The position numbers and the translations under genes were made by a program. The notes beneath the pieces were generated by a model. The model worked only from the letters and a program-made list of their open reading frames with translations, was not told the DNA's origin and did no database searches. From NCBI RefSeq assembly GCF_963665245.1, contig NZ_OY762267.1:1364001-1428000 (forward strand): a stretch of DNA of 64,000 nucleotides, given 5' to 3'. The number at the start of each line of letters is the position of its first letter. Position 1 is the stretch's first letter. Origin of the DNA: an uncultured Paludibaculum sp. Its GTDB lineage: Bacteria > Acidobacteriota > Terriglobia > Bryobacterales > Bryobacteraceae. Positions 33,973-42,085 of the stretch are shown in pieces.

Positions 33973-35259
33973 GTGAATGTCCCAGTGTTGAGCGAGGTCG
34001 TCGAACTCCTGAAGATCCTGCGCCGCCCACGGTGGCCGGCAGAGAAGATGGCTGCTTACCGGCAGCGGAAGCTCCAGCGTTTGGTGGATCATGCATTCGG
34101 CCAGGTGCCTTACTATCGGGACCTGATGCGGAGCGCCGGGATCGGACCGCAAGACATCCGCGAGTTCTCCGACCTGACCAAGCTGCCTGTGACGACAAAA
34201 GCGATGTTGCGCGAGGCCGGGCAGGATGCTCTCGCCCGGGGTGCCGGCAAGCTGATCACTCGATACACCAGCGGGCACTCCGGCAACCGGTTCGCTGTCC
34301 AGTGTACGCCCGGCGAGCGGCAGACGCGCCGTCTGCGGGAGTTCCGGATGCTTCTCACCGCCGGCCAACTGGGCCCACGCGACCGGCTCGTACTGCTGGG
34401 TCCGACGCCGCTGCGGCCCAAACGCCTGCACCGGTTGCTGGGGTTCTATCCGCTGGAGATCATTCCGTGCACGCTGCCCGACTCCGAACAGTCGGCGCGC
34501 CTGCTGGGCACTCGCCCCGACGTCTTGTGGGCCTACCCCACTTCGCTGAAGACGGTGCTGTATCACACGGGCAAGGAGTTCTCAGAGATCTGCCGTCCCC
34601 GCACCCTGATCACGTCGTCGCAGGTGATGGACCAGCCCTTCCGGGAGCGGTTGCTGGCTGGGAGTCCGGGTCTGGAGATCGTCGATATCTACGGCTCCAG
34701 CGAGGTGGGACGCATCGGCTCCGTCTGCGAACTCCGCAATGGCCTTCACCTGGAGGAAGATGCCTTGCATGTTGAACTGCTGTCCGACGGTCATCCGGTG
34801 CGTCCCGGCGAATTCGGCACCGTCACTATCACCGCTCTCGACCAGTTGGCCATGCCCTTCATTCGCTACGAACTGGGCGACCTTTGCAGACAGCGTCTGG
34901 ACGTTTGTCCTTGCGGCCGCTCGTCGGCCCGCATCGATCCGCCCATCGGGCGCAACTCCGACATGATCACACTGCCCGGTGGAGGCAAGACCTCCTGCTT
35001 GGGCCTCGACGTCGCAATTCGCGACGAGACGGGCATTGCCCAGTGCCGATTCGTCCAAACAAGCCGGAGACACATCCGGGCTGAGCTTTTCTACCATCCT
35101 GAGACACCCAGCGCCAATCGGCTAGCCGAGGTACGGGACAAGCTCTCCGGCGCGCTGAATCACCAGATTGAGTTCACCATCGAACTCATGGCCGGCTACC
35201 GCACCGAGGGGCAGAAGTTCAAGATGTTCGTCTCCGAGCTCGGCGGTGACTCCCAATAG
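33973..35259 (+). CDS. CapK/PaaK-like adenylate-forming ligase
   Basis: A 428-residue member of the ANL superfamily, similar to phenylacetate-CoA ligase PaaK and the capsule protein CapK. The start is probably GTG 33973; the frame is open from 33883 but that part overlaps the repeat. The P-loop appears as YTSGHSGNRF, followed by IYGSSEVGRIG and the adenylate motif RYELGDLC; a short C-terminal domain ends it. The DVCPCGRSSARI segment with two cysteines is typical of PaaK homologues. The acid substrate is unknown; no phenylacetate genes are near. Confidence 0.85.
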   Translation: MNVPVLSEVVELLKILRRPRWPAEKMAAYRQRKLQRLVDHAFGQVPYYRDLMRSAGIGPQDIREFSDLTKLPVTTKAMLREAGQDALARGAGKLITRYTSGHSGNRFAVQCTPGERQTRRLREFRMLLTAGQLGPRDRLVLLGPTPLRPKRLHRLLGFYPLEIIPCTLPDSEQSARLLGTRPDVLWAYPTSLKTVLYHTGKEFSEICRPRTLITSSQVMDQPFRERLLAGSPGLEIVDIYGSSEVGRIGSVCELRNGLHLEEDALHVELLSDGHPVRPGEFGTVTITALDQLAMPFIRYELGDLCRQRLDVCPCGRSSARIDPPIGRNSDMITLPGGGKTSCLGLDVAIRDETGIAQCRFVQTSRRHIRAELFYHPETPSANRLAEVRDKLSGALNHQIEFTIELMAGYRTEGQKFKMFVSELGGDSQ

Positions 35260-35445
35260 CGGGATGCCTCGACTCGCTGGGGTCCAGGCCCGTTCGTCCG
35301 GGGGCTCCCCGGCAGGCCGTTGGCGGGCGCACCCCATCCCGTTTCCGCCCAACGTCCGTCCCACGATCGGACACGCGTCCGCCGCACCTCACAGAAAAGA
35401 GAGCCTCTCCCTCTTGGCACGATGATTGCTTCCCGCAATCCCACC

Positions 35446-37881
35446 ATGCCTCTGCTTTCGCACCTGGCGATCGACATCCGCTATGCGGTCAGAAGCCTCC
35501 GTCAAAGTCCCGGCTTTGCTCTTGTAGCGATCAGCGTCCTCGCAATCGGCATCGGGGCCAATACGGCCATCTTCAGCGTTGTCAACTCGGTCCTCCTCCG
35601 GCCTCTCCCTTTCCCCGATCCCGCAGGCCTCACCATCGTTTGGGAGACCAGCACTCAACAGGGTGTCAAACGGGAAGGGCCCTCTGGCCCCAACTTCTAT
35701 GACTGGCGGGAGCAGAGCCGGCTCTACCAGGACTTGGCCGCCGTCGAACTCGGCACTGGTACGGTCACGGGGCTGCGTGAGCCCCGCCAGATCCCGGCCA
35801 TGCGTGTCACCACGAATCTCTTCTCGCTGCTGAACGCGCCTCCCGCGCTGGACCGGCTCTTCCTGGCCGAAGACGGCCACGGCGGTCGAAAGCCTCTGGT
35901 TATCATCTCCGACGCCTTCTGGCGCCGCGCGCTCGGAGCCGACCCCAACATTGTGGGCAAGACTCTCACCATGGACCTCATTCCCTACAAGGTTGTCGGG
36001 GTCCTCGGACGCGACTTCTGGCTCCCCTTCCCATCCGACCTGTTCGTACCGTGGCCCGACGACGAACTGCGCTATCACCGTGACCGGCTTGCGCACGACC
36101 TCGGCGTATTCGGACGCCTCAAGCCCGGAGTTTCGCCAGAACAGGCATCCGCCGAGTTGAACGGCATACAGAGCCGCATGCGGGCCACGCATCCGGAACT
36201 CGAAGGTTGGCGCGTCACCGTCCTTCCGCTGCAATCCGTGACGGTCGAGTACATCCGTCTCGCCCTAATCGTGCTCTTCGGCGCCGTGGCCTGCGTGCTA
36301 CTCATTGCGTGCACCAACGTCGCGAACCTCCTGCTGGCGCGAGCCGTCGGGCGCCGCCGGGAAATCGGGATGCGCGCCGCCCTGGGAGCCAGCCGTGGGC
36401 GCCTTCTCCAGCAGTTCCTCACCGAAAGTCTCGTGATGAGCACCGCGGCCGGCGCCGTCGGCACACTGCTCGCTTACTGGGGTGTCTGGCTCCTGTCAGC
36501 CATCGTGCCCGCCACAATCCCCATCCCGGATGCCGCCGCCGAAGTCACACTGCGCGGCTTCGAGATCGACCAGCGCGTACTCATCTTCACGATGGGCGTC
36601 TCACTGCTCACAGGTGTCCTCTTCGGCCTCGCCCCCGCCCTGCATGCAATCAAGGCCGATCTCATCGAGTGCCTGAAACAGGACTCGCGAGGCTCTACGG
36701 AAGGCGGCCGCCACGTCCGCGAGCTTCTGTTGGCCGGCGAGGTCGCGCTCGCCATGGTCCTGCTCGTTGCCGCCGGTCTCATGTTGAAGAGTTTCGCCCG
36801 GCTCCAACACGCCGATCTCGGCATCCGCGCCGATCACCTTCTCACCATGGAGATGGAACTGCCCACGGATACGCGCTATCGGCGTGCCGCCGAACAGGGT
36901 GCATTCTTCGCTCAGGTCCTGGAGCGCACCCAAGCGCTGCCCGGAGTCCGCGACGCGGCACTGACCTCGGTCCTACCTCTGCATGCTCAGGATCAACGCG
37001 CCCGCTTTCTTATCGAAAACGGCCCTTTGCTCCCTGTCAACGAGCGTCTGCAAGCCGACCTGCGCGGCGTCAGCCACACCTTCTTCCAGACCATGGGCAT
37101 CCCCCTCAAGGGCGGCCGGCTGCTAGAGCGCCGCGACTCCGCCGATTCGGCGCAACTCACGGTCGTCGCTGACGAATCCTTTGCCCGCCGTTACTTTCCC
37201 GGCCAGCGGGCCATCGGCCGCTACCTCCTTTTCGGCGGGATGAAGGCTGAGATCGTGGGCATTGTCGGTGATGTGAAGCACACGGGGGCGGACCGCGAAG
37301 CCCGGCCCACTCTCTATGTCTCCTTCCTTAAGAGCCCGGAACAGCGAATGAATCTCGTCCTGCGCACCATAGCGGACCCCGGCACTCTCATCGAAAGTGC
37401 CAAGCACGCCATCTGGAGTATCGACCCGGACCAGCCTATCTATCGCATTGAGAGCATGGAGCACGTGGTTGCCGAAGCCACCAGTTCCTCCCGCCTGACG
37501 CTCTCGCTGCTGGGCATCTTTGCGGCCGCCGCCCTCGGTCTGGCGGCGTTCGGCATCTTCGGCGTAGTTGCGTATACGGTGAACCTACGGGTCCGCGAGA
37601 TCGGGATCCGCATGGCCCTGGGAGCGCGCGGCGCCGATGTGCAGCGCCTGATCATCCGCCAGATGATGACGACGATTGGGAGCGGAATCCTGGCGGGGTT
37701 GGCGGCAGCGCTCCTTCTCACTCGGCTGATGTCAGCAATGCTCTACGAAGTCAGCCCCCATGACCCGCTCATCACCGCAAGTGTGGCCACGCTGCTGGCT
37801 ATCGTATCGATGGCCGCTTGTTGGCTGCCCGCTTTCCGTGTCTCGCGGATTGACCCAATGATGGCGTTGAGAGACCAGTAG
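35446..37881 (+). CDS. MacB/FtsX-type permease, acidobacterial duplicated orphan permease
   Basis: An 811-residue membrane protein with two FtsX modules, each preceded by a large MacB-type periplasmic domain. It opens RYAVRSLRQSPGFALVA and GIGANTAIFSVVNSVLLRPL, hallmark of this acidobacterial family. Four helices per half are visible (LIVLFGAVACVLLIACTNVA, GIFAAAALGLAAFGIFGVVA). No ATPase gene is adjacent, as is usual for these orphan permeases, which often occur in dozens of copies. I chose ATG 35446; ATG 35422 is an alternative. Function is unproven; mechanotransmission by an unlinked ATPase is inferred from MacB. Confidence 0.92.
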   Translation: MPLLSHLAIDIRYAVRSLRQSPGFALVAISVLAIGIGANTAIFSVVNSVLLRPLPFPDPAGLTIVWETSTQQGVKREGPSGPNFYDWREQSRLYQDLAAVELGTGTVTGLREPRQIPAMRVTTNLFSLLNAPPALDRLFLAEDGHGGRKPLVIISDAFWRRALGADPNIVGKTLTMDLIPYKVVGVLGRDFWLPFPSDLFVPWPDDELRYHRDRLAHDLGVFGRLKPGVSPEQASAELNGIQSRMRATHPELEGWRVTVLPLQSVTVEYIRLALIVLFGAVACVLLIACTNVANLLLARAVGRRREIGMRAALGASRGRLLQQFLTESLVMSTAAGAVGTLLAYWGVWLLSAIVPATIPIPDAAAEVTLRGFEIDQRVLIFTMGVSLLTGVLFGLAPALHAIKADLIECLKQDSRGSTEGGRHVRELLLAGEVALAMVLLVAAGLMLKSFARLQHADLGIRADHLLTMEMELPTDTRYRRAAEQGAFFAQVLERTQALPGVRDAALTSVLPLHAQDQRARFLIENGPLLPVNERLQADLRGVSHTFFQTMGIPLKGGRLLERRDSADSAQLTVVADESFARRYFPGQRAIGRYLLFGGMKAEIVGIVGDVKHTGADREARPTLYVSFLKSPEQRMNLVLRTIADPGTLIESAKHAIWSIDPDQPIYRIESMEHVVAEATSSSRLTLSLLGIFAAAALGLAAFGIFGVVAYTVNLRVREIGIRMALGARGADVQRLIIRQMMTTIGSGILAGLAAALLLTRLMSAMLYEVSPHDPLITASVATLLAIVSMAACWLPAFRVSRIDPMMALRDQ

Positions 37882-38288
37882 GGGACGACCGCACCGCATG
37901 TAGGCGGCCAGCAAGCCGAGTCCGTTGTGCCGCGACGTCTGGACGGAGATGCGGAGCCTGAAGCGCTCCTGTGGCTCACCCGCTGCCGGAGGACCTACGC
38001 GATGCTTTGAGTCCGCATCGGGTTTGATTCGGGACGGGCTGGCGGGCGGTTTGGGTTTGGGCGGAGTCTGGGGAGAAGAAGGCTGAGCGGAGGCTCAGCC
38101 GCGGACTGAGAGTCCGCCCTACCGGCTTGGTCTCAGACGAATGGAGACACTTCGCCTGCCGTCCTGACGGTGAAGGTTCGAATTTCAAAGAGCTGGCCCG
38201 GCCACGTCTATGCCGTGTTCCGGGGCTATTTTGGAGGCAAGGATCTGGCCCGATTGGCGTGCCTCGCCACAGGACGGGTGCCGGCAGA
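37882..38288. other. Intergenic region with paired hairpins and no clear gene
   Basis: 407 bp without a supported gene. The tandem hairpins at 38081-38117 are listed separately. A 40-codon GTG frame at 38170-38292 (VRISKSWPGHVYAVFRGYF) has protein-like composition but no ribosome site and ends inside the convergent neighbour, so it may be a gene remnant. Confidence 0.5.
38081..38117. repeat. Tandem perfect hairpins
   Basis: GGCTGAGC-GGAG-GCTCAGCC (38081-38100) is followed without a gap by GCGGACT-GAG-AGTCCGC (38101-38117). Both stems are perfect, and the pair lies some 200 bp after the permease stop. The arrangement resembles REP-type intergenic elements; neither hairpin has a T tract. Confidence 0.65.
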
Positions 38289-38990
38289 CTAGAAACCGCT
38301 GGCGTGGAAGGTCACGAGGCCGTGGGTCGAGGGACGGGGCTCCCTGTCAGGGGTCGCCGCGCGCCGTTCCATCTCGCTCCGGATGTCCTGGTTGACTGCC
38401 GCCGCGTGGGGTACGCCACCGATGAAGCGCTCTTCCGCCTCAGTAGCCTCCCAGGGCCGGGCAGTCTCGAAGAGGATTCCGGTTTGTTTCGTCAACCGCG
38501 TGATCTCGGCCAACGGCGTGGTTTTCGAGATGGCTTCGATGGCCACCGTGTGCTGCTGCATGAGAGCGGCTCGCTCGGTTTGGAGCTTGCGGAGTTCGTT
38601 GATGGCGCGATAGAGGGACCGCTCCAGGTCGCGGCGGTAGCGGGCGTAGCGTTCGAGCTTGTCTGTTTCGGGGCCGGGCGCGGCCATTGGGTCCGTTTTG
38701 GCGAGGATCTCCGACTCAAAGGTTTCGATCCGCATCAGGTTCCAGGAGTGGGTGAGGATGCGTTGGAAGATCTCGACTTCGAGGCGGCCGCTGGGGCAGG
38801 TCTGGGTGAGGAGTTCGGACTGCAGGGTTTCGAAATCGGCGCGTTCGGCGTCGGAGATGTTGAGGGTCTTGGCGGTGAAGCCATGATTGCGGGCGTTCTG
38901 GGCCGATTTCGCCTTGCCCTCGATGGAGGTGGGCCCGGTGGAACGCCGGGCGTTGGCCTGGTTGGCGGTGATCTGAGCGGCGGTAGCCAT
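38289..38990 (-). CDS. Hypothetical protein of the STGP-motif family
   Basis: A 233-residue soluble helical protein. The opening QITANQANARRSTGPTSIEG, then KAKSAQNARNHGFTA, is a signature I recall from a multi-copy family in Acidobacteria, Planctomycetes and Deltaproteobacteria; function is unknown. The middle is coiled-coil-like (YRRDLERSLYRAINELRKLQ). AAGGAGA precedes ATG 38988-38990, and a terminator-like hairpin sits 27 nt upstream of the start. The multi-copy family and the repeat-rich flanks hint at a mobile or selfish character, but no transposase motif is present. Confidence 0.85.
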   Translation of the reverse strand: MATAAQITANQANARRSTGPTSIEGKAKSAQNARNHGFTAKTLNISDAERADFETLQSELLTQTCPSGRLEVEIFQRILTHSWNLMRIETFESEILAKTDPMAAPGPETDKLERYARYRRDLERSLYRAINELRKLQTERAALMQQHTVAIEAISKTTPLAEITRLTKQTGILFETARPWEATEAEERFIGGVPHAAAVNQDIRSEMERRAATPDREPRPSTHGLVTFHASGF

Positions 38991-39012
38991 AGTAAAGTCT
39001 CCTTAGAAATGC

Positions 39013-39038
39013 AAAAAGGCCGGGATAGCAACCGGCCT
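39013..39038 (-). terminator. Terminator-like hairpin in the leader of the STGP-motif gene
   Basis: Reading the minus strand, AGGCCGG (39038-39032), an 8-nt loop, CCGGCCT (39023-39017), then TTTT (39016-39013). Only ~15 nt later come AAGGAGA and the ATG at 38990. A terminator between promoter and ribosome site suggests attenuation, unless it ends an incoming transcript. Confidence 0.6.
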
Positions 39039-39249
39039 ATCTTCACGATAGCTTGGAGAGTCAAGCCTCTTTCGCCTTTTGTTCTTATCTATATATTGAA
39101 AATAAAAGAGATAAAGATCTGATGACGTCTGTGACCGCCGTCTGTTCGCCCTGGCGTAAACGGGGGGACAGAAGAGGGACTCCTCGGTTGAAGACGCGTT
39201 CGGAACTGGTACCCGCTTACTGACGTGCGCGGTTCGCAACGAGCGGAGA

Positions 39250-39312
39250 CCCCTCCCTTACGGTTGGGGTTCGTAACGCGGCTTCATCCGCTTTGGCGGT
39301 CCGGGGGCCATG
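39250..39312. repeat. Dispersed intergenic repeat, copy B
   Basis: CCCCTCCCTTACGGTTGGGG (39250-39269), an 8-nt spacer, then a 35-nt core (39278-39312) with TCCGCTTTGGCGG and GGGCCATG, aligning with copy A at 33850-33920. GTTGAAGACGCG flanks it on both sides (39187 and 39321). Confidence 0.7.
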
Positions 39313-39483
39313 GTTGAGTCCGTTGAAGACGCGCTCGCAACGGCCGCTGGCACAGATTGGGTTCGTCCGTCCATTTTGGCGTGACCAATGAGGTCCCGAA
39401 CCGCGATCGGATCTCACGGGTGATGTGCAGGCGGTTCCGTGCCTCGCAGGCGGGCAGGGCGGGAATCGCCTACGATGTGTAGG

Positions 39484-40722
39484 ATGCAATCGAACACGGG
39501 GCGCGGGCTGAACCGGTGGTGGCGCGTAGCGGGCGGGCTGTCGATGAACCTCGCGCTGGGGACGCTGTATGGGTGGAGCGTCTTCGTTGCGCCCCTGGAG
39601 GCGCAATTCGGCTGGAAGCGGGCAGAGACTTCGATGGTGTTCACGATCGCGGTGATCGTGTTCGCCTTGAGCTTCGTGGTGGCCGGGCGGTTGCAGGACC
39701 GGTACGGGCCGCTGGCGTGTTCCCTGGCGGGCGGTGTACTGGTAAGCCTCGGGTTTTACCTGTGCTCGTTCACGACGAGCCTGAACTACCTCTTCCTATG
39801 CTTCGGCGTGATCGGCGGATTGGGCAACGGCTTCGGGTATGCCACTCCGATTCCAGTGATGGCGAAGTGGTTTCCCGACAAGCGGGGCCTGGCCGTGGGA
39901 CTGGCGGTGGGCGGCTATGGAGCGGGCTCCGCCATCTTCGGCCCCCTGGCGCAATTGAAGCTGATTCCCACCTACGGGCTGCCCGCGACGTTTCAGATCC
40001 TGGGCGCGATCTTCCTGGTGATGACCGTGGCGGGCGCACTGCTGCTGCGGAATCCGCCGGCGGGCTACAGGCCCGAGGGATGGACTCCTCCCGTGACGCA
40101 GGGCGTAACGGCGGGGCGCGAGTTCACTCCCGGCGAGATGTTGAGAACCCGCACGTTCTACCTGATGTGGGCAGGCTATGCGTTGGGCTGTTCGGCCGGC
40201 CTGATGGTGATCAGCCAACTCGTCCCCTTCGCCAAGAGCGTGGGGGTGGGCGCGGCGGCGCTGGCGACGATGACCCTGGTGGTGGGCGCGTTTGGAAACG
40301 CTTCGGGCCGGATTCTGTCCGGGTGGATGTCGGACCGACTGGGGCGCATCAACGTGTTGCGCGTGATGATCGGGATCTGCGTTGCGGCGATGCCCGCGCT
40401 GTATGCGGCGGGAAGCAACGTGGTGCTGCTGTACGCCGCGGTCTTCGTCGTGTACTGGTGCTACGGGACGCAGCTATCCGTGAATGGTGTGGCGGCGTCG
40501 GACTTCTGGGGCACGAAGAACGCCGGGATCAACTACGGCATCCTGTTCACCGCGTGGGGTGTTGCGGGTATCATCGGACCACGTATCGGCGGAGTGCTCT
40601 ACGACCGGTATCACGATTACCAGGCGGCGTTCTGTGCGGCCGCGGGGCTGGCTGCCGTCGCGCTGCTATGCGAGTTGGGTGCGAAGCGCCCGCAAGCAGA
40701 CGGGGCGGCGCGCCGCCCGTAA
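39484..40722 (+). CDS. MFS transporter, oxalate/formate antiporter (OFA) type
   Basis: A 412-residue 12-helix secondary transporter. It begins WWRVAGGLSMNLALGTLYGW, the standard OFA opening, with the loop motif GRLQDRYGP between helices 2 and 3 and its counterpart GWMSDRLGRIN in the second half. GYATPIPVMAKWFPDKRGLA is typical of the family, known from oxalate/formate exchange but with many members of unknown carboxylate substrate. ATG 39484 is chosen over the longer open frame. No oxalate decarboxylation genes are near. Confidence 0.92.
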   Translation: MQSNTGRGLNRWWRVAGGLSMNLALGTLYGWSVFVAPLEAQFGWKRAETSMVFTIAVIVFALSFVVAGRLQDRYGPLACSLAGGVLVSLGFYLCSFTTSLNYLFLCFGVIGGLGNGFGYATPIPVMAKWFPDKRGLAVGLAVGGYGAGSAIFGPLAQLKLIPTYGLPATFQILGAIFLVMTVAGALLLRNPPAGYRPEGWTPPVTQGVTAGREFTPGEMLRTRTFYLMWAGYALGCSAGLMVISQLVPFAKSVGVGAAALATMTLVVGAFGNASGRILSGWMSDRLGRINVLRVMIGICVAAMPALYAAGSNVVLLYAAVFVVYWCYGTQLSVNGVAASDFWGTKNAGINYGILFTAWGVAGIIGPRIGGVLYDRYHDYQAAFCAAAGLAAVALLCELGAKRPQADGAARRP

Positions 40723-40723
40723 G

Positions 40724-40828
40724 ATGCGGCACCCGACGCTCTCACTGTTCCTGACCGCGGCCGCGTTGGCCGCCTTCAGCGGTTCGACGCATAGTCAGAG
40801 CCGGCTCAGGCTCCAGGCGACACATTGA
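40724..40828 (+). pseudogene. Truncated secreted-protein gene (signal peptide stub)
   Basis: Two bases after the MFS stop, an ATG opens a 34-residue frame that is a textbook signal peptide (LSLFLTAAALAAFSGSTHSQ) and then stops after nine more residues. Its last 23 bases overlap the 3' end of the convergent DUF6544 pseudogene. It looks like the 5' end of a secreted-protein gene co-transcribed with the transporter and cut off at this junction. Confidence 0.5.
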
Positions 40829-41603
40829 AGGACACGGTTTCGGGAACCGGGCAGAAATCCGCATAGGCAAACGGTCCCTGTGGCAGATGCCAAACCGCTT
40901 GGCCCCTGGTAAGCAATCGCCGACCATCGACCACCTGCCACCCTGTGACTGGGGTAGTCCAACGCGCACGCATCAACTGCCTGGGTTGATCGGGGTCATA
41001 ACAGAACCGGTCGGTGGTGCTGAAGTCCGTCGGTGCGCCGTCTTCATCGACAGTCACACGCGCGGTGACCGTGTGACCATGGTCCGTCAGTGCTATGTCA
41101 AAGGAACCGGCATCAACCGCGAACCACGCGACCTCGGGCACCAATAGCATCGATGGTGCGATCAGTACCGCATCGTTGAGGTAAGTGACCAACTCACCGA
41201 TGTCAAACTCCTCGCCCGTGCCATCTCCAATGGTGAAGAGATCCAGTGCCCTGACCAGCATCCGTCCGCGGCCTTGCACCTACGTGTCACGAGCGACAAC
41301 CGGGAATAGGCCACCAAGCCGGATGCTGATGTGGAAGATGCGGGCCAAAGCCAGGCGGCTGTTGTACTGAAGGGTTTGACACTTCATCCACGGTTGCTCC
41401 GGCTTGGTTCGAAATCGGCCTGTGAATCCAAGCTGGAAGGACCAGTCTTGCTGGCGCCCCACGATTCGCATGAACTGCAGGTAGCGTTGTGCCGGCTCGG
41501 GAAGAGCCAGGATCTGGGCCCTGTCGATCACATTCGATGGTCCGGGCCCGGCGGGCAACCCGGCCGCCGCCACCTCCCGGAACAGCCGTCCGCGCATACT
41601 CAT
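40806..41603 (-). pseudogene. DUF6544-family gene with in-frame TAG
   Basis: A 265-codon frame continuous except for TAG at 41282-41280. Before it the protein reads RIFHISIRLGGLFPVVARDT and after it VQGRGRMLVRALDLFTIGDG; from memory family members have Tyr at the junction (RDTYVQGRGRM), so a TAC or TAT became TAG. The rest is intact: PEPAQRYLQFMRIVGRQQDW near the start, and a normal C-terminus ending FNVSPGA. A GTG immediately after the TAG could restart translation. Family function is unknown. ATG 41603 overlaps the stop of the preceding frame (ATGA). Confidence 0.8.
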
Positions 41604-42085
41604 GGGGCCTCCCAGTCAATACTACGTGGCACCTGGGCGAAAAGGTCCCATTCCTTTCCGGAGCCCATCCCGCATCGCCATATGCGGCTCCCACCCGGCT
41701 GGTCGTTCCTTGGGAGATCTTTCCCTCGCGCCGGCGTGGCGGCCGGTCGGCGGCGAGCCCCGGAAAGGAGAATCAATGGGTCCCGATTCGAAGGCGAGCC
41801 AAACCCTGGTCGGCGTTGCCAGTGTGAGAGGGATAGGTTATGCCTTTCTTCCCGTTCCCCCGATGGGCTGTCCGGCGTAGGCCGGCATCCCCCGAGAGGC
41901 CGATTTGCTCCCTCTTCTACCTGCGTGCCGAAGACCTGCCGCCCGTTCTCGATCCTGCTCGGACGGCAGACGAACGCGATATCCAAGACCCGACTGCGGT
42001 CCTGCCCGCTGAAGGGTGCTTCCGTGCTCCACCAGTCGTCGTCGACCAGTTGTTGTAACAAGCCCGACGCCAGGGGCTTCATCAT
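41600..42085 (-). CDS. Hypothetical 161-aa ORF chained between double-CXXCG and DUF6544 genes
   Basis: The ATG lies in an ATGA overlap with the double-CXXCG stop, and its own TGA overlaps the DUF6544 start in the same way, which argues that it is a real reading frame. The first ~65 residues read naturally (LASGLLQQLVDDDWWSTEA, SRVLDIAFVCRPS), but residues ~70-140 are low-complexity and Arg/Pro/Ser-rich (SGARRRPAATPARGKDLP), like frame-shifted or non-coding sequence. A damaged gene with compensating shifts, or a short gene with a spurious tail, are both possible. No family recognised. Confidence 0.45.
   Translation of the reverse strand: MMKPLASGLLQQLVDDDWWSTEAPFSGQDRSRVLDIAFVCRPSRIENGRQVFGTQVEEGANRPLGGCRPTPDSPSGEREERHNLSLSHWQRRPGFGSPSNRDPLILLSGARRRPAATPARGKDLPRNDQPGGSRIWRCGMGSGKEWDLFAQVPRSIDWEAP

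Larger units (their letters stand above)
38991..39483. other. Long intergenic region with AT-rich leader and repeat copy B
   Basis: 493 bp without a gene. From 39040 to 39120 it is clearly AT-richer than its surroundings (TATATATTGAAAATAAAAGA) and on the minus strand offers TTGACT (39064-39059) as a possible -35 box for the STGP-motif gene. The hairpin at 39013-39038 and the repeat at 39250-39312 are given separately. Confidence 0.5.

Noticed and set aside
33724..34566. 281 extra N-terminal codons of the GH78 frame
   Set aside because: They are antisense to the CapK-like gene and the repeat; a TAT signal peptide begins exactly at ATG 33723.
38127..39122. 331-codon plus-strand frame
   Set aside because: Gly/Val/Leu-rich antisense of the STGP-motif gene; its own start region overlaps intergenic hairpins.
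39516..40754. 412-codon plus-strand frame
   Set aside because: Shifted frame over the MFS gene, rich in Arg and Gly, no transmembrane pattern.
41678..41730. Possible group II intron domain V-like hairpin
   Set aside because: The stem (GGAGCC with GGGCTCC on the minus strand) lacks the conserved domain V sequence, and no reverse transcriptase is present.
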